From: Salinimicrobium profundisediminis
Lineage (GTDB): Bacteria; Bacteroidota; Bacteroidia; Flavobacteriales; Flavobacteriaceae
Assembly: GCF_026241755.1 (NCBI RefSeq)
Contig: NZ_JAPJDA010000012.1
Span: forward strand, 72,743-136,742
Length of the DNA stretch: 64,000 bases
Direction: 5' to 3'
Each line of letters begins with the position of its first letter. Within the stretch, counting starts at the first letter, position 1. Below the pieces are notes generated by a model. The model had not been told where the DNA came from, did no database searches, and saw only the letters and a list, made by a program, of their open reading frames with translations. Below are positions 43,784 to 52,678 of this stretch, in pieces. A program made the translations under genes and the position numbers.

Positions 43784-45286
43784 ATGAAATATATTTTTAT
43801 AGTATGCATCTCGCTTTTTCTTTATTCCTGCGGAAATAACCAGGAAGAAGACCATGCGCACGATGCTGAAGGAAACCACCTTACAAGTGAGGTTCCAGCG
43901 GTAAGCAAAACCGTTTGGACAGACCAGACGGAGCTTTTCGTGGAATATCCGGCTTTGGTGGAAGGCAAGACCAGCAAGTTCGCTGCCCATTTCACCTCGT
44001 TGGACAAACACCAGCCGATTCGTGAAGGATCGGTGACAGTGAGTCTTATAAAAGGGGACAGCGGTATTCGCAATAGTGCGGAAGCGCCTTCTTCCCCGGG
44101 AATTTTTTCTCCGGCCTTACAACCAAAGGAACCGGGAACTTATAACCTGATCTTTGATCTTAAAACTCCTCAATATTCAGACAGGATCGTGATCGAAAAT
44201 GTACGGGTCTATGAATCGGTTGCTGAAGCTTCAGAAAACGTTGAGGCAGCAGAAGAAGCCGAAATTAGCTTTTTAAAAGAACAGGCCTGGAAGATCGATT
44301 TCCGAACAGCCCCTGTTACTCTGGGAGAAGTCTATGACATTGTTCATACTTCCGGAGTATGGCAGGCAGCGCCGGGGACTTATAAAACCATTGCAGCCGG
44401 GGCTAACGGGATGGTCAATTTCGTTTCAGAAAGCCTGACGGAAGGCACCGAGGTGAACAGAGGTCAGTTGTTGATGACTTTGAGCAGTGAAGGACTTTCT
44501 TCCAATAATATTCAGGCGGAGATCGCTCAGGCGAAAGCCCGTTATGACCAGGCGCAAGCTGAATACGAACGGAAAAAGGAACTTTATGAGGACAGGATCG
44601 TTCCCAAAGCGGAATTTGAAAAGGTGGAAAGCGATTTTCGTGTAGCCGAAGCGAATTACCTTGCGCTGGCTTCCAATTTCGGAGCAGGCGGGAAGGAGAT
44701 CCGCGCCCCTTTTGACGGATTTATTAAAGCCATTAATACTTCGAACGGGGACTATGTAGAACAGGGAGCAAACCTAATTACAATAGGTACTGACAAATCC
44801 CGACTCCTGAAAACCCAGTTGAGTGCGACTTATAATCCAAGGAAGGAATCCATCGCCAATGTCTGGTACAGGAATGATCAGGGGGATTGGGAAAGTGCAT
44901 TAAATTCTGATGGATCCATTGTTTCTGTGGGCAAAGAGGTGCAGGATGGAAAGCCAATGATTCCAGTTTATGTCAAAGTAAATGACGTGGTTGAAATGCC
45001 CGAAGGCAGTTTTACCGAAGTACAGATCGCCCTGGGAGAGGCTGAAACAGTAGTTGTAGTTCCTGAAGCTGCCCTGCTGGAGGACTATGGCAACTATTCC
45101 GTCATTGTACAAACCGGCGGCGAAAGTTTCGAGAGACGGCCGGTAAGGATCGGAAAACGAAATGGGAAGAACGCACAGGTTTTAGGTGGACTGCAAGAGG
45201 GAGAAGTTGTTGTAACAACCGGCAATTACCAGGTAAAGATGGCTTCAATGTCGGGTGAAACACCGGGTCACGGTCACGAACATTAA
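43784..45286 (+). CDS. cusB: Efflux RND periplasmic adaptor (CusB/CzcB-like)
   Basis: A 500-residue membrane-fusion lipoprotein (FLYSCGNNQEEDHAHDAEG, Cys16). An N-terminal extra domain (about 25-150), as in heavy-metal adaptors, precedes the barrel-sandwich hybrid and coiled hairpin (GTEVNRGQLLMTLSSEGLSS; ARYDQAQAEYERKKELYEDR). The lipoyl half-motif IRAPFDGFIKAI-like text (EIRAPFDGFIKAINTSNGDY) and the beta-barrel follow. The C-terminus ends in HGHEH, a further metal-binding tag. It bridges the CusA-like pump and the CusC-like channel and belongs to the same operon. Confidence 0.9.
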   Translation: MKYIFIVCISLFLYSCGNNQEEDHAHDAEGNHLTSEVPAVSKTVWTDQTELFVEYPALVEGKTSKFAAHFTSLDKHQPIREGSVTVSLIKGDSGIRNSAEAPSSPGIFSPALQPKEPGTYNLIFDLKTPQYSDRIVIENVRVYESVAEASENVEAAEEAEISFLKEQAWKIDFRTAPVTLGEVYDIVHTSGVWQAAPGTYKTIAAGANGMVNFVSESLTEGTEVNRGQLLMTLSSEGLSSNNIQAEIAQAKARYDQAQAEYERKKELYEDRIVPKAEFEKVESDFRVAEANYLALASNFGAGGKEIRAPFDGFIKAINTSNGDYVEQGANLITIGTDKSRLLKTQLSATYNPRKESIANVWYRNDQGDWESALNSDGSIVSVGKEVQDGKPMIPVYVKVNDVVEMPEGSFTEVQIALGEAETVVVVPEAALLEDYGNYSVIVQTGGESFERRPVRIGKRNGKNAQVLGGLQEGEVVVTTGNYQVKMASMSGETPGHGHEH

Positions 45287-45304
45287 TCCTGAAACAGAAA
45301 TTAG

Positions 45305-48300
45305 ATGTTAAATAAAATATTATCGATTTCCCTTCAGAACCGGCTTCTTGTGCTTTTGGCAGCAGTGGTGCTGAGTGTTACCGGGTTCTACTTCGCACGC
45401 ACCATGAACGTGGATGTGTTCCCGGACCTTACAGCACCTACAGTGACCATACTTACCGAAGCTCACGGCATGGAGAGTGAAGAGGTAGAGAAACTGGTGA
45501 CTTACCAGCTCGAAACCGCGATGAACGGTTCCCCTAATGTGAGAAGGATCCGTTCTTCTTCAGCTGCGGGAATCTCTATTGTTTGGGTTGAATTCGACTG
45601 GGGTACAGATATATACAGAGCAAGACAGATCGTTAGTGAAAGGATTCCGATGGTGCGTGAGAACCTGCCGAGTGGAGTAGGCGCTCCGACCATGGCACCT
45701 ATTTCTTCTATTATGGGAGAGGTAATGCTTTTGGGAGTGACTTCAGACAGTCTGAGTCCAATGGATCTAAGAACACTTTCTGATTGGCAGATTAGACCGC
45801 GGATCAAAGCCATTGGAGGGATCGCAAACGTGGTGGTCATAGGTGGAGATTACAAGCAATACCAGGTTTTTGCCGATCCGGCAAAAATGAAGTACTACGA
45901 CGTTAGCCTTGCCGAACTGACTGAAAAAGTGCAGGAGGCAAATATGAATGCACCAGGTGGTTTTTTGAATCAATACGGGAATCAATATATCATCAAAGGT
46001 AGCGGTAGAGCCTACGCCGTGGAAGACCTGGAGCAAGCTGTAGTCAAACAGGTAAATGGTCAGAGCATTAAGATAAAAGATGTTGCTGAAGTGCAGATAG
46101 GTGCTGCAGATAAAATCGGGGATGGTTCCCTAAACGCAAAACCGGCAGTTATCCTGACTATTTCCAAACAGCCCGATGTGAATACGCTGGAGCTTACCGA
46201 AAGGTTGGATGAGGCTATCGCCGAACTGGAAACCAGTCTGCCGAAAAGTGTCGAGATCAAAAGTCAGATCTTCCGCCAGGCCGATTTTATTGATGCTTCG
46301 ATCAGCAACCTTAATATGACCCTGTTAGAAGGTGCCTTTTTTGTGGTGATCGTACTGTTTATTTTCCTTATGAACTGGCGAACCACCTTCATTTCACTGC
46401 TGGCTATCCCAATTTCTTTACTGGTGTCCATCATCATTTTAAAATGGCTGGGTTACACCATCAATACGATGAGCCTGGGAGGTATGGCCATTGCCATTGG
46501 TGCACTCGTAGATGACGCCATTATTGATGTAGAGAATGTATATAAACGCCTGCGGGAGAATGTTCGAAAACCGAAAGCGGAAAGACAATCTGTTATTACG
46601 GTGGTGAGGGATGCTTCGGTGGAAATTAGAAGTTCCATCATCATTGCTACGCTCATCATCATCGTATCATTTATTCCGCTGTTTTTCCTTGGCGGAATGG
46701 AAGGCAGATTACTGAAGCCACTTGGAATTGCTTTTATCACTTCAGTTTTGACCTCACTGGTGGTTGCAGTTACTGTTACTCCGGTGTTATGTTCTTACCT
46801 TCTAAAAGATGAAAAAATGCTGAAGAAGCAGGCTCAGGGAACCAAAGTTGAAAGATGGTTACAGCAGCGTTATGCCGCAACTCTCAACCGAGCCCTTAAG
46901 ATACCTAAAACGGTGATTGGAGTGACTGTGATCGCTTTTTTACTGAGTATTGCCCTTTTCACACAGCTGGGGAGAAGTTTCCTTCCGGAATTCAATGAAG
47001 GTTCCCTGGTGATCAGCGTGGTTGGTCCGCCTGCAATGTCACTTGAGGAAAGCAACAAGACCGGAAGACAGGTAGAACAGTTGTTACTCGAAATGCCCGA
47101 AGTTGATGTAGTGACCCGAAGGACAGGTAGGGCCGAATTGGACGAGCATGCTCAGGGGGTAAATGCCGCCGAAATCGACGTGCCCTTCACCCTGGAAGAT
47201 AAATCGAAGGAAGAATTCTTTGAAGATGTCAGGGAAAAACTGAGCATTGTACCCGGGGTGAACATTACTTTAGGTCAGCCCATTGCTCACCGTATTGACC
47301 ATATGCTTTCAGGGACCCGGGCAAATATTGCGATCAAAATATTCGGACCAGATCTACAAAAGCTTTATGAAATTGGAACAGACGTGGAGCAAAGTATAAG
47401 CCCCATAAACGGACTTGCCGATGTTGCCGTAGATCAGCAGATCGAAGTGCCACAGATCAAGATCACTCCAAGACGCCAGATACTGTCCGCTTACGGGATG
47501 ACGGTGGGCCAGTTAATGGAGCAGGTGGATGTTGCCTTTGCCGGTCACGAGGTAGGGGAGATTTATGAAGGTCAAAAATACTTTGACCTTGTGGTGAGAT
47601 ATGGTGAGGAATTCAGAAACAGTATTGAGAATATCAAAACTGCTTTAATAGGACTTCCCAACGGCTCACAGGTGCCATTGGAACAGCTTGCCACAGTTAC
47701 CTCGGTAAGCAGCCCCAATACCATTAGCAGGGAAGATGTACAGCGTAAAATCGTTGTCGCCGCCAACGTGCAGGGGCGGGATCTGCGAAGCGCCGTGGAA
47801 GAGATCAGGGAGACGGTGAATTCTTCCGTAGATATTCCGGAAGGTTATAGGGTTGAATACGGCGGACAATTCGAAAGTGAATCCAGAGCCTCAAAAATGC
47901 TTATGATTTCCGCTATTTTGGCAATCCTGGTAATTTTCCTGTTGCTGTATTTTGAATTTAAGAATGTCAAACTGGCTTTTATCGTTCTCATCAATCTGCC
48001 GCTGGCATTGATAGGTGGAATTTTAATTGTCTATTTCACTTCTGGAATCGTAAGTATTGCTTCGACAATAGGATTTATCAGTCTCTTCGGAATTGCTACC
48101 CGTAATGGGATCTTGCTGGTGTCCAGATACGAAGACTTACGGAAGGAAGGCTTAAGAGGTCTTGAATTGATCAAATCGGGCGCATTGGACCGGTTAAATC
48201 CGATCCTAATGACAGCCTTTACCACAGGTCTGGCGCTTATTCCGCTCGCCTTAAAAGGTGGTGAGCCGGGAAGTGAGATTCAGAGTCCGATGGCTGTGGT

Positions 48301-48385
48301 GATCCTTGGGGGGTTACTCTCGGCAACCATTCTGAACCTGGTCGTAATCCCTTGTGTTTATGATCTTGTTACTAAGAAACTTTAA
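45305..48385 (+). CDS. cusA: Heavy-metal RND efflux pump (CusA/CzcA family)
   Basis: A 1026-residue inner-membrane proton/metal antiporter. One N-terminal helix and two six-helix halves flank the large periplasmic porter domains. ARTMNVDVFPDLTAPTVTIL, SSAAGISIVWVEFDWGTDIY and the TM4 motif ALVDDAIIDVENVYKRLREN with its proton-relay Asp residues mark the heavy-metal (HME) subfamily. FLPEFNEGSLVI and the C-terminal ATRNGILLVSRYEDL also fit. The accompanying Met-rich and His-rich proteins and multicopper oxidase point to Cu(I)/Ag(I), but zinc, cobalt or cadmium remain possible without the metal-site residues being modelled. A strong terminator follows. Confidence 0.92.
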   Translation: MLNKILSISLQNRLLVLLAAVVLSVTGFYFARTMNVDVFPDLTAPTVTILTEAHGMESEEVEKLVTYQLETAMNGSPNVRRIRSSSAAGISIVWVEFDWGTDIYRARQIVSERIPMVRENLPSGVGAPTMAPISSIMGEVMLLGVTSDSLSPMDLRTLSDWQIRPRIKAIGGIANVVVIGGDYKQYQVFADPAKMKYYDVSLAELTEKVQEANMNAPGGFLNQYGNQYIIKGSGRAYAVEDLEQAVVKQVNGQSIKIKDVAEVQIGAADKIGDGSLNAKPAVILTISKQPDVNTLELTERLDEAIAELETSLPKSVEIKSQIFRQADFIDASISNLNMTLLEGAFFVVIVLFIFLMNWRTTFISLLAIPISLLVSIIILKWLGYTINTMSLGGMAIAIGALVDDAIIDVENVYKRLRENVRKPKAERQSVITVVRDASVEIRSSIIIATLIIIVSFIPLFFLGGMEGRLLKPLGIAFITSVLTSLVVAVTVTPVLCSYLLKDEKMLKKQAQGTKVERWLQQRYAATLNRALKIPKTVIGVTVIAFLLSIALFTQLGRSFLPEFNEGSLVISVVGPPAMSLEESNKTGRQVEQLLLEMPEVDVVTRRTGRAELDEHAQGVNAAEIDVPFTLEDKSKEEFFEDVREKLSIVPGVNITLGQPIAHRIDHMLSGTRANIAIKIFGPDLQKLYEIGTDVEQSISPINGLADVAVDQQIEVPQIKITPRRQILSAYGMTVGQLMEQVDVAFAGHEVGEIYEGQKYFDLVVRYGEEFRNSIENIKTALIGLPNGSQVPLEQLATVTSVSSPNTISREDVQRKIVVAANVQGRDLRSAVEEIRETVNSSVDIPEGYRVEYGGQFESESRASKMLMISAILAILVIFLLLYFEFKNVKLAFIVLINLPLALIGGILIVYFTSGIVSIASTIGFISLFGIATRNGILLVSRYEDLRKEGLRGLELIKSGALDRLNPILMTAFTTGLALIPLALKGGEPGSEIQSPMAVVILGGLLSATILNLVVIPCVYDLVTKKL

Positions 48386-48406
48386 TACTCAAGAGTAATT
48401 TTTAAG

Positions 48407-48436
48407 AATCCCGAAAGTAAAATTTCGGGATTTTTT
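48407..48436 (+). terminator. Rho-independent terminator of the efflux operon
   Basis: Perfect 10-bp arms (48407-48416 and 48423-48432) with a six-base loop, then a T-run. It ends the His-rich/cusCBA transcript. Confidence 0.85.
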
Positions 48437-48518
48437 ATTATTTGATAGATTGAGGGTTTGATTCTGAAGTTAATCCTTGGTTTGGTAAATTTGGGAAATG
48501 GCCAAAATCCATTACCAT

Positions 48519-49160
48519 CAACATCCTTGAAGTCGAATCTACTTCAATCCTACTTCAAGAAAACAATCTTTTTTTCACAACCCAATCAGCCCATTCCTCT
48601 TCATTCCGCAGAAAAAGCTCCATTACCGGAAATACACTTAATTCAAAAAATATTGATTACAACTTCAAAGCTGCCACTGTCTACTTCGCTCGTCCGCTCA
48701 ATCCATAGAAAGAAAGGAACCGGCGAAATTCGATTCACATTTACATCCTTGAAGTCGAATCCGCTTTAATTCTATATGGGAATAATCTATTTTTATAAGC
48801 CGGTCAGCACATTCCCACTTCATTCCGCAGAAAAAGCTCCATTCCGGAGAAAGCGCTTCTCTATAAAAGTCTTGGACATAAGCAAAAATTATTCTTCCAT
48901 TTCACTATCTCCTCAAAAAGACGGAATAACTCCATTACTGGAATAAGTTTTTTGCTTTAGTCCGCTTTAAACCCTACTTCAAGAGGGTAAGCAGTTTTCA
49001 TAAGCCGGTCAGCACATTGCCGCTCTATTTCGCGAAAAGCTGCATTCCGGGCAAAGAGCTTTCCTACAAAGGTCCTGGACACCATCCCCAATTTTTCCTT
49101 TCCATTCCGCTAACCGTTCCACTACGCCATAACGAAATGCTACATTCTCACTCCAAAATC
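48519..49160. repeat. Three degenerate tandem repeats of about 200-220 bp, non-coding
   Basis: Shared blocks recur in the same order. The ACATCCTTGAAGTCGAATC block is at 48521 and 48743. TCCGCTTTAA-like blocks are at 48538, 48760 and 48961. A CATTCCGCAGAAAAAGCTCC block is at 48602 and 48821, with a drifted form near 49026. TAAGCCGGTCAGCACATT also recurs in units two and three, and a GTC(T/C)TGGACA block ends them. No frame is open throughout, and the ORFs seen here are short and change frame. It fills most of the gap between the pump terminator and ssb. Confidence 0.65.
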
Positions 49161-49431
49161 GGAAATGGAGTCCGCTCAATCGGATATCCATCCCTGCATT
49201 TGGCCCCGCTTCCAATGTTTTTGTATTTCACATAAGGACTTTAGACCCACTTCCGCGCCGTCACTGCCCCTTCCCTTTTTTGGTAAGCAAAATACCAACA
49301 TTTGGAAGTTGAACGGACTGCATAAGCCAGTCGTACCTCCTTTTTATAAGTCCTTATCAATTCCAAATATTGAAAATATATCAGCAACAAAAAAAGGTAA
49401 CAGCGACGGCACTACGGGAAGTAAATCTAAA

Positions 49432-49587
49432 ATGAACATTATGAAATCTTACAAAAACATCAAAAAGGAAGCGGGGCCAAAAAAACAAAAAAAGGAAAAC
49501 GCTCAGGATACAATAAGTAAATCGCTTCAAAAAAATATAAATGAAAACTGCCTGAAAGGTTCAGGTAGTCTATTAATTAATCTTTAA
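49432..49587 (+). CDS. Candidate 51-residue Lys-rich protein upstream of ssb
   Basis: From the ATG at 49432 the frame encodes MNIMKSYKNIKKEAGPKKQK followed by another Lys-rich stretch and KGSGSLLINL, ending 10 bases before the ssb start. It is very basic and could be a nucleic-acid-binding leader gene of the ssb operon. The frame upstream (from 49165) runs through repeat DNA and does not look coding. The family is not recognised, and it may be non-coding. Confidence 0.3.
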   Translation: MNIMKSYKNIKKEAGPKKQKKENAQDTISKSLQKNINENCLKGSGSLLINL

Positions 49588-49597
49588 TTCTTTTATT

Positions 49598-49954
49598 ATG
49601 AGTACTATTAAAAATCACGTACAGCTAATTGGAAATGTTGGTCAGGAACCAATCATTACAAACCTTGAAAGCGGAAAGAAAGTAGCCCGTTTTTCACTTG
49701 CCACAAATGAGTATTACAAAAACGACAATGGCGAAAAGGTGCAAAATACGGAATGGCATACCGTAGTCGCCTGGGGAAAAACTGCAGAAATCATCGAGAA
49801 ATATGCAGGAAAGGGTAAGGAAATTGGAGTGAGCGGAAAATTGAAATCCCGTAGTTACGAAGATAACGACGGCATTAAACGCTATGTCACCGAAGTGGAA
49901 GCCAATGAGATCCTCTTGTTAGGCATAAAGAACGGCAATACTTCAGCCGAGTAA
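49598..49954 (+). CDS. ssb: Single-stranded DNA-binding protein
   Basis: A 118-residue OB-fold protein: NHVQLIGNVGQEPIITNLES at the start, ARFSLATNEYYKNDNGEKVQ, TEWHTVVAWGKTAEIIEKYA and KGKEIGVSGKLKSRSYED are typical SSB text. It lacks the long linker and acidic DDDIPF-type tail of chromosomal SSB, as plasmid and ICE versions often do. It is encoded just ahead of the RadC-like and mobilization genes and probably protects transferred single strands of the element. A terminator follows immediately. Confidence 0.93.
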   Translation: MSTIKNHVQLIGNVGQEPIITNLESGKKVARFSLATNEYYKNDNGEKVQNTEWHTVVAWGKTAEIIEKYAGKGKEIGVSGKLKSRSYEDNDGIKRYVTEVEANEILLLGIKNGNTSAE

Positions 49955-49963
49955 ATTAAAAAC

Positions 49964-49999
49964 AAAGAGGGCGTCTCTGTGGAAAGTCTCGCCCTCTTT
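49964..49999 (+). terminator. Rho-independent terminator after ssb
   Basis: Perfect 10-bp GC-containing arms (49964-49973 and 49990-49999) with a 16-base loop; the right arm ends CTTT. It lies 10 bases beyond the ssb stop. Confidence 0.8.
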
Positions 50000-50027
50000 C
50001 ATTATTCACCTTCAAAATCAGATCATA

Positions 50028-50477
50028 ATGGAAACCAAAGTTAACGAAATAGCGATAAGTTACAGTGGAAACCTTAAAACAAATCAGCTTCCAAAAATAA
50101 CTTCCTCTCAAAATGCAGCTGAACTCCTTTACGGACAATGGAACAAAAATAATATCGAACTGCACGAAACCTTTAAAATAATGTTGCTGAACAACGCCAA
50201 TAAAGTAAAAGGTATTTATGAAGTATCCACAGGAGGCATTACCGGCACCTTGGTAGACTTAAGGATAATATTTGCCGTAGTACTCAAAAGTCTTACCACG
50301 GCTGTAATCCTTGCTCACAACCATCCTAGCGGAACCTTGAGACCGAGTGAACCGGATAAACGCCTGACCCAAAAAATTAAGAAGGCTGGGGAATTATTTG
50401 ATATAAAGGTATTGGACCATCTGATCCTGACACCTGATGGAAATTATTTCAGTTTTGCAGATGAAGGAATCCTATAA
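50028..50477 (+). CDS. radC: RadC-like JAB/MPN domain protein
   Basis: A 149-residue protein consisting of the RadC JAMM metalloprotease-like domain: Glu in VKGIYEVSTGG-type strand, AHNHPSGTLRPSEPD (the His-x-His and Asp metal ligands) and DIKVLDHLILTPDGNYFSF. It lacks the helix-hairpin-helix part of full RadC. Such short forms are carried by many Bacteroidota plasmids and conjugative elements; despite the name, a DNA repair role is unproven. It is separated from ssb by a terminator, so it has its own transcript with the 70-residue gene that follows. Confidence 0.88.
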   Translation: METKVNEIAISYSGNLKTNQLPKITSSQNAAELLYGQWNKNNIELHETFKIMLLNNANKVKGIYEVSTGGITGTLVDLRIIFAVVLKSLTTAVILAHNHPSGTLRPSEPDKRLTQKIKKAGELFDIKVLDHLILTPDGNYFSFADEGIL

Positions 50478-50488
50478 ATGGAAAGCTT

Positions 50489-50701
50489 ATGGTTTTTCTT
50501 AATTTTTCAGACTTGAGCGAAGGGGCTCAAAACCGGCTTTTAAAGAATTCCAAAAAGGATGTGGAACGAAAATTTGGGGATGATATCCGAAACTATGCAA
50601 AGGAACATTGCGCCAATTTTGAGGTGATGATTAAAGAAGAAGCATTGCGGAATTTATACAGTTATGCCTATAAGTTTAATATTGAAAAATCATCAAAATA
50701 A
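50489..50701 (+). CDS. Small hypothetical protein after the RadC-like gene
   Basis: A 70-residue basic, mostly helical protein (LSEGAQNRLLKNSKKDVERK; EEALRNLYSYAYKFNIEKSS) with no membrane helix or signal. It begins 11 bases after the RadC-like stop and is followed by a strong terminator, so the two form one short operon. I do not recognise the family. Confidence 0.6.
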   Translation: MVFLNFSDLSEGAQNRLLKNSKKDVERKFGDDIRNYAKEHCANFEVMIKEEALRNLYSYAYKFNIEKSSK

Positions 50702-50737
50702 AAATAGCACAACTAAATTATCAGAGATAACAACTAA

Positions 50738-50773
50738 AAAGGGAAAATTCGCTGTTACCTGAATTTTCCCTTT
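50738..50773 (+). terminator. Rho-independent terminator
   Basis: Perfect 13-bp arms (50738-50750 and 50761-50773) with a 10-base loop, the right arm ending CCCTTT. It ends the RadC-like operon. Confidence 0.85.
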
Positions 50774-51221
50774 GTTATTTAGACCTTGAAAGCCTACTGC
50801 TTAAATTTAATGCTTTTTCTAAAAACAGAAGCTATTTTTTTAAGAAAGTTATATCTCAGAAGTTAAAAAATATCTATCTTTAGTTCGCTGAAATACAGCA
50901 TTTAATTTTACGTAGGGTTATCCATTTTTTGACTTTCGCCGATAACCGTACCCATCAAAAAAATACATAACAGGAAATTATTTCCCTGGAATTAGCAATT
51001 GGCTTTTGACCAAATTGTACGGAATTTTTGTTCGCCTGTGGCGAACGAAAAGGAGTAGCAAGAGGGTAACACGCGATGCGATGTTAAGTACTCCTTTTAG
51101 TTTTCAAAATGCTGATATTCAGCAACTTGAAAAAATATTAATTTCCGACCTTCTACAATTTGCGACAAATGCCCTGTGAATTCCCATTTTTAGGGAAGGA
51201 TTTGCGACAAATCGGCGAATT
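50774..51221. other. Regulatory/transfer-origin region before the mobilization genes
   Basis: A 450-base gap with no ORF. It holds a GTTCGCC-TGT-GGCGAAC hairpin (51030-51046), the structured element at 51048-51098, and two ATTTGCGACAAAT motifs (near 51163 and 51201), the second just upstream of the BfmA start. Layout and place fit an oriT with relaxosome binding sites. Confidence 0.5.
51048..51098. other. Structured hairpin element, copy 2 (candidate oriT core)
   Basis: A perfect 10-bp outer stem (51048-51057 with 51089-51098) encloses AGCAAGAGG and an inner hairpin TAACA-CGC-GAT-GCG-A-TGTTA. Copy 1 at 34566 keeps the AGCAAGAGG and CGC/GCG parts, while both stems change in a pairing-preserving way. 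It lies 124 bases upstream of the mobilization operon. That context favours oriT, although a regulatory RNA is possible. Confidence 0.6.
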
Positions 51222-51623
51222 ATGGACTCATTTATCGGCATCAGGTTTAAAAAGGAAACGGCAAAACGTTTTCAGGAATTTTCAAAAACACACTTTAAAT
51301 CACACACTGAAGCATTAGATACAATGCTTGACTTTTTCTTCTACAACGAAATTTCCCCAAAAGAAAAACTAGGACCTACGGGAAGGACAATCGAAGCTTC
51401 AATCAAGAAGCGAATCAATGCGGTGATTGCCATTATGAGGGATATGGAAAAGAGCCAGACCAAACCCACCGTCGCAATGTTGGAATGCCTTTTCCAGACT
51501 GAGGAATCTAAAAAGAAACCGTTGATTTTGGAAAAGAAAATCATTGAAAAAAAGAATGAAGTACGCCCGTCTGCCGGCAGGGCAGGCTTTCTAGAAAAGC
51601 TAAATGGGAGCAACGAACTCTAA
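51222..51623 (+). CDS. BfmA/BtgA-type mobilization accessory protein
   Basis: A 133-residue protein with an N-terminal ribbon-helix-helix-like segment (MDSFIGIRFKKETAKRFQEF then HTEALDTMLDFFFYNEIS), typical of BfmA/BtgA accessory proteins that bind oriT and help the relaxase. The middle GRTIEASIKKRINAVIAIMR is helical. It is followed after 10 bases by the relaxase gene. The N-terminus is also the Arc/MetJ-like start of many relaxosome proteins, so auto-repression at the upstream structured region is likely (inference). Confidence 0.82.
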   Translation: MDSFIGIRFKKETAKRFQEFSKTHFKSHTEALDTMLDFFFYNEISPKEKLGPTGRTIEASIKKRINAVIAIMRDMEKSQTKPTVAMLECLFQTEESKKKPLILEKKIIEKKNEVRPSAGRAGFLEKLNGSNEL

Positions 51624-51633
51624 TTTTTGAGCT

Positions 51634-52665
51634 ATGTACGTTACCATCATACCCCAAAAATTAGGCAAGAATTACTCACAAAGTTCGGCGGATTTTGTGA
51701 GCTACCTGGAGAAGGAAAACCAGGATCTGGAACAGGGAGCTATGGAATATTTTTTCAATCAATATGATAATGAAATATCAGCGAATGAAGTTGTAAAGGA
51801 AATTGATGGAAATGGTGCCAAACTCAAAAAGACGGAACCAAAATTCTATTCGATCACGGTGAGCCCTTCCAAATATGAACTGAACCGGTTACAGAACAAT
51901 AGCGAGGATCTAAAAAGATACACCCGTGAACTGATGAAAGACTATGTGGCATCCTTCAATCGAGAAATCAACGGAAGACCGATTAACATCGATGATATCA
52001 AATATTACGCCAAAATAGAACACCAACGAACTTTTAAGGGAACGGATTGGCAGATTAGGGAAAACCAACCCTTTGCTACCAAAATATTGCAGCTCAAAAC
52101 AGAAATCAGAAACATTAATGAGGGACGAGCTGAAGGCAATCTCAAACTATTGCAGAATAAAATTGACCGATTGGAAAAGGAGGCTCCGCAGCAACAAGAC
52201 GGGAAGCGAATTGTCCAAGGGATGCCAAAGGCAGGAAATCAAAGCCATATCCATATCATCGTAAGCAGAAAAGACGTATCCAATACCTTCAGCCTTTCAC
52301 CCGGGAGCAAACATAAGGCCTCGGAAGTCGAGATGCACGGTAAGAACGTAAAACGGGGCTTCGACCGAAATCAGTTTTTTGACCGGGCAGAAAAGACCTT
52401 TGACAGAACTTTTGGCTACCAAAGAAACTTTGCCGAAACCTATCAGGCTCGCAAGGATTTTATCAAAAACCCTAAAATCTATTTTGCATCGCTGATGAAA
52501 TTGCCGACCAGTGAAAGAGCGATTGCCTTTAGAATAATGAAAGAAAGTGATGTTCCAATGTTACCAAGTATTCCGGTTACACAGGCACAACTGGCAATGA
52601 AAGTATTTAATCGCTTAAGACGTGGTATGGACGTCGCTATAAAATCAAGTTCAATAGGTATCTAA
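51634..52665 (+). CDS. Relaxase (BfmB/BtgB-type, DUF5712)
   Basis: A 343-residue mobilization protein. MYVTIIPQKLGKNYSQSSAD and FVSYLEKENQDLEQG mark DUF5712 proteins of Bacteroidota. The His-x-His metal triad element is NQSHIHIIVSRKD (near residue 205), and candidate nicking Tyr residues lie in the N-terminal half (KFYSITVSPSKYEL). It should nick oriT and pilot the DNA strand. It is flanked by the BfmA-type gene and the coupling-protein gene in one operon. No mating-pair-formation genes are in the window, so the element is mobilizable rather than self-transmissible as far as seen. Confidence 0.82.
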   Translation: MYVTIIPQKLGKNYSQSSADFVSYLEKENQDLEQGAMEYFFNQYDNEISANEVVKEIDGNGAKLKKTEPKFYSITVSPSKYELNRLQNNSEDLKRYTRELMKDYVASFNREINGRPINIDDIKYYAKIEHQRTFKGTDWQIRENQPFATKILQLKTEIRNINEGRAEGNLKLLQNKIDRLEKEAPQQQDGKRIVQGMPKAGNQSHIHIIVSRKDVSNTFSLSPGSKHKASEVEMHGKNVKRGFDRNQFFDRAEKTFDRTFGYQRNFAETYQARKDFIKNPKIYFASLMKLPTSERAIAFRIMKESDVPMLPSIPVTQAQLAMKVFNRLRRGMDVAIKSSSIGI

Positions 52666-52678
52666 AGGGAAAAGTCTA

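Noticed and set aside
48519..49160. CRISPR array or protein repeat gene
   Set aside because: The units are over 200 bp, diverged throughout and not in an open frame; there are no short conserved repeats with unique spacers.
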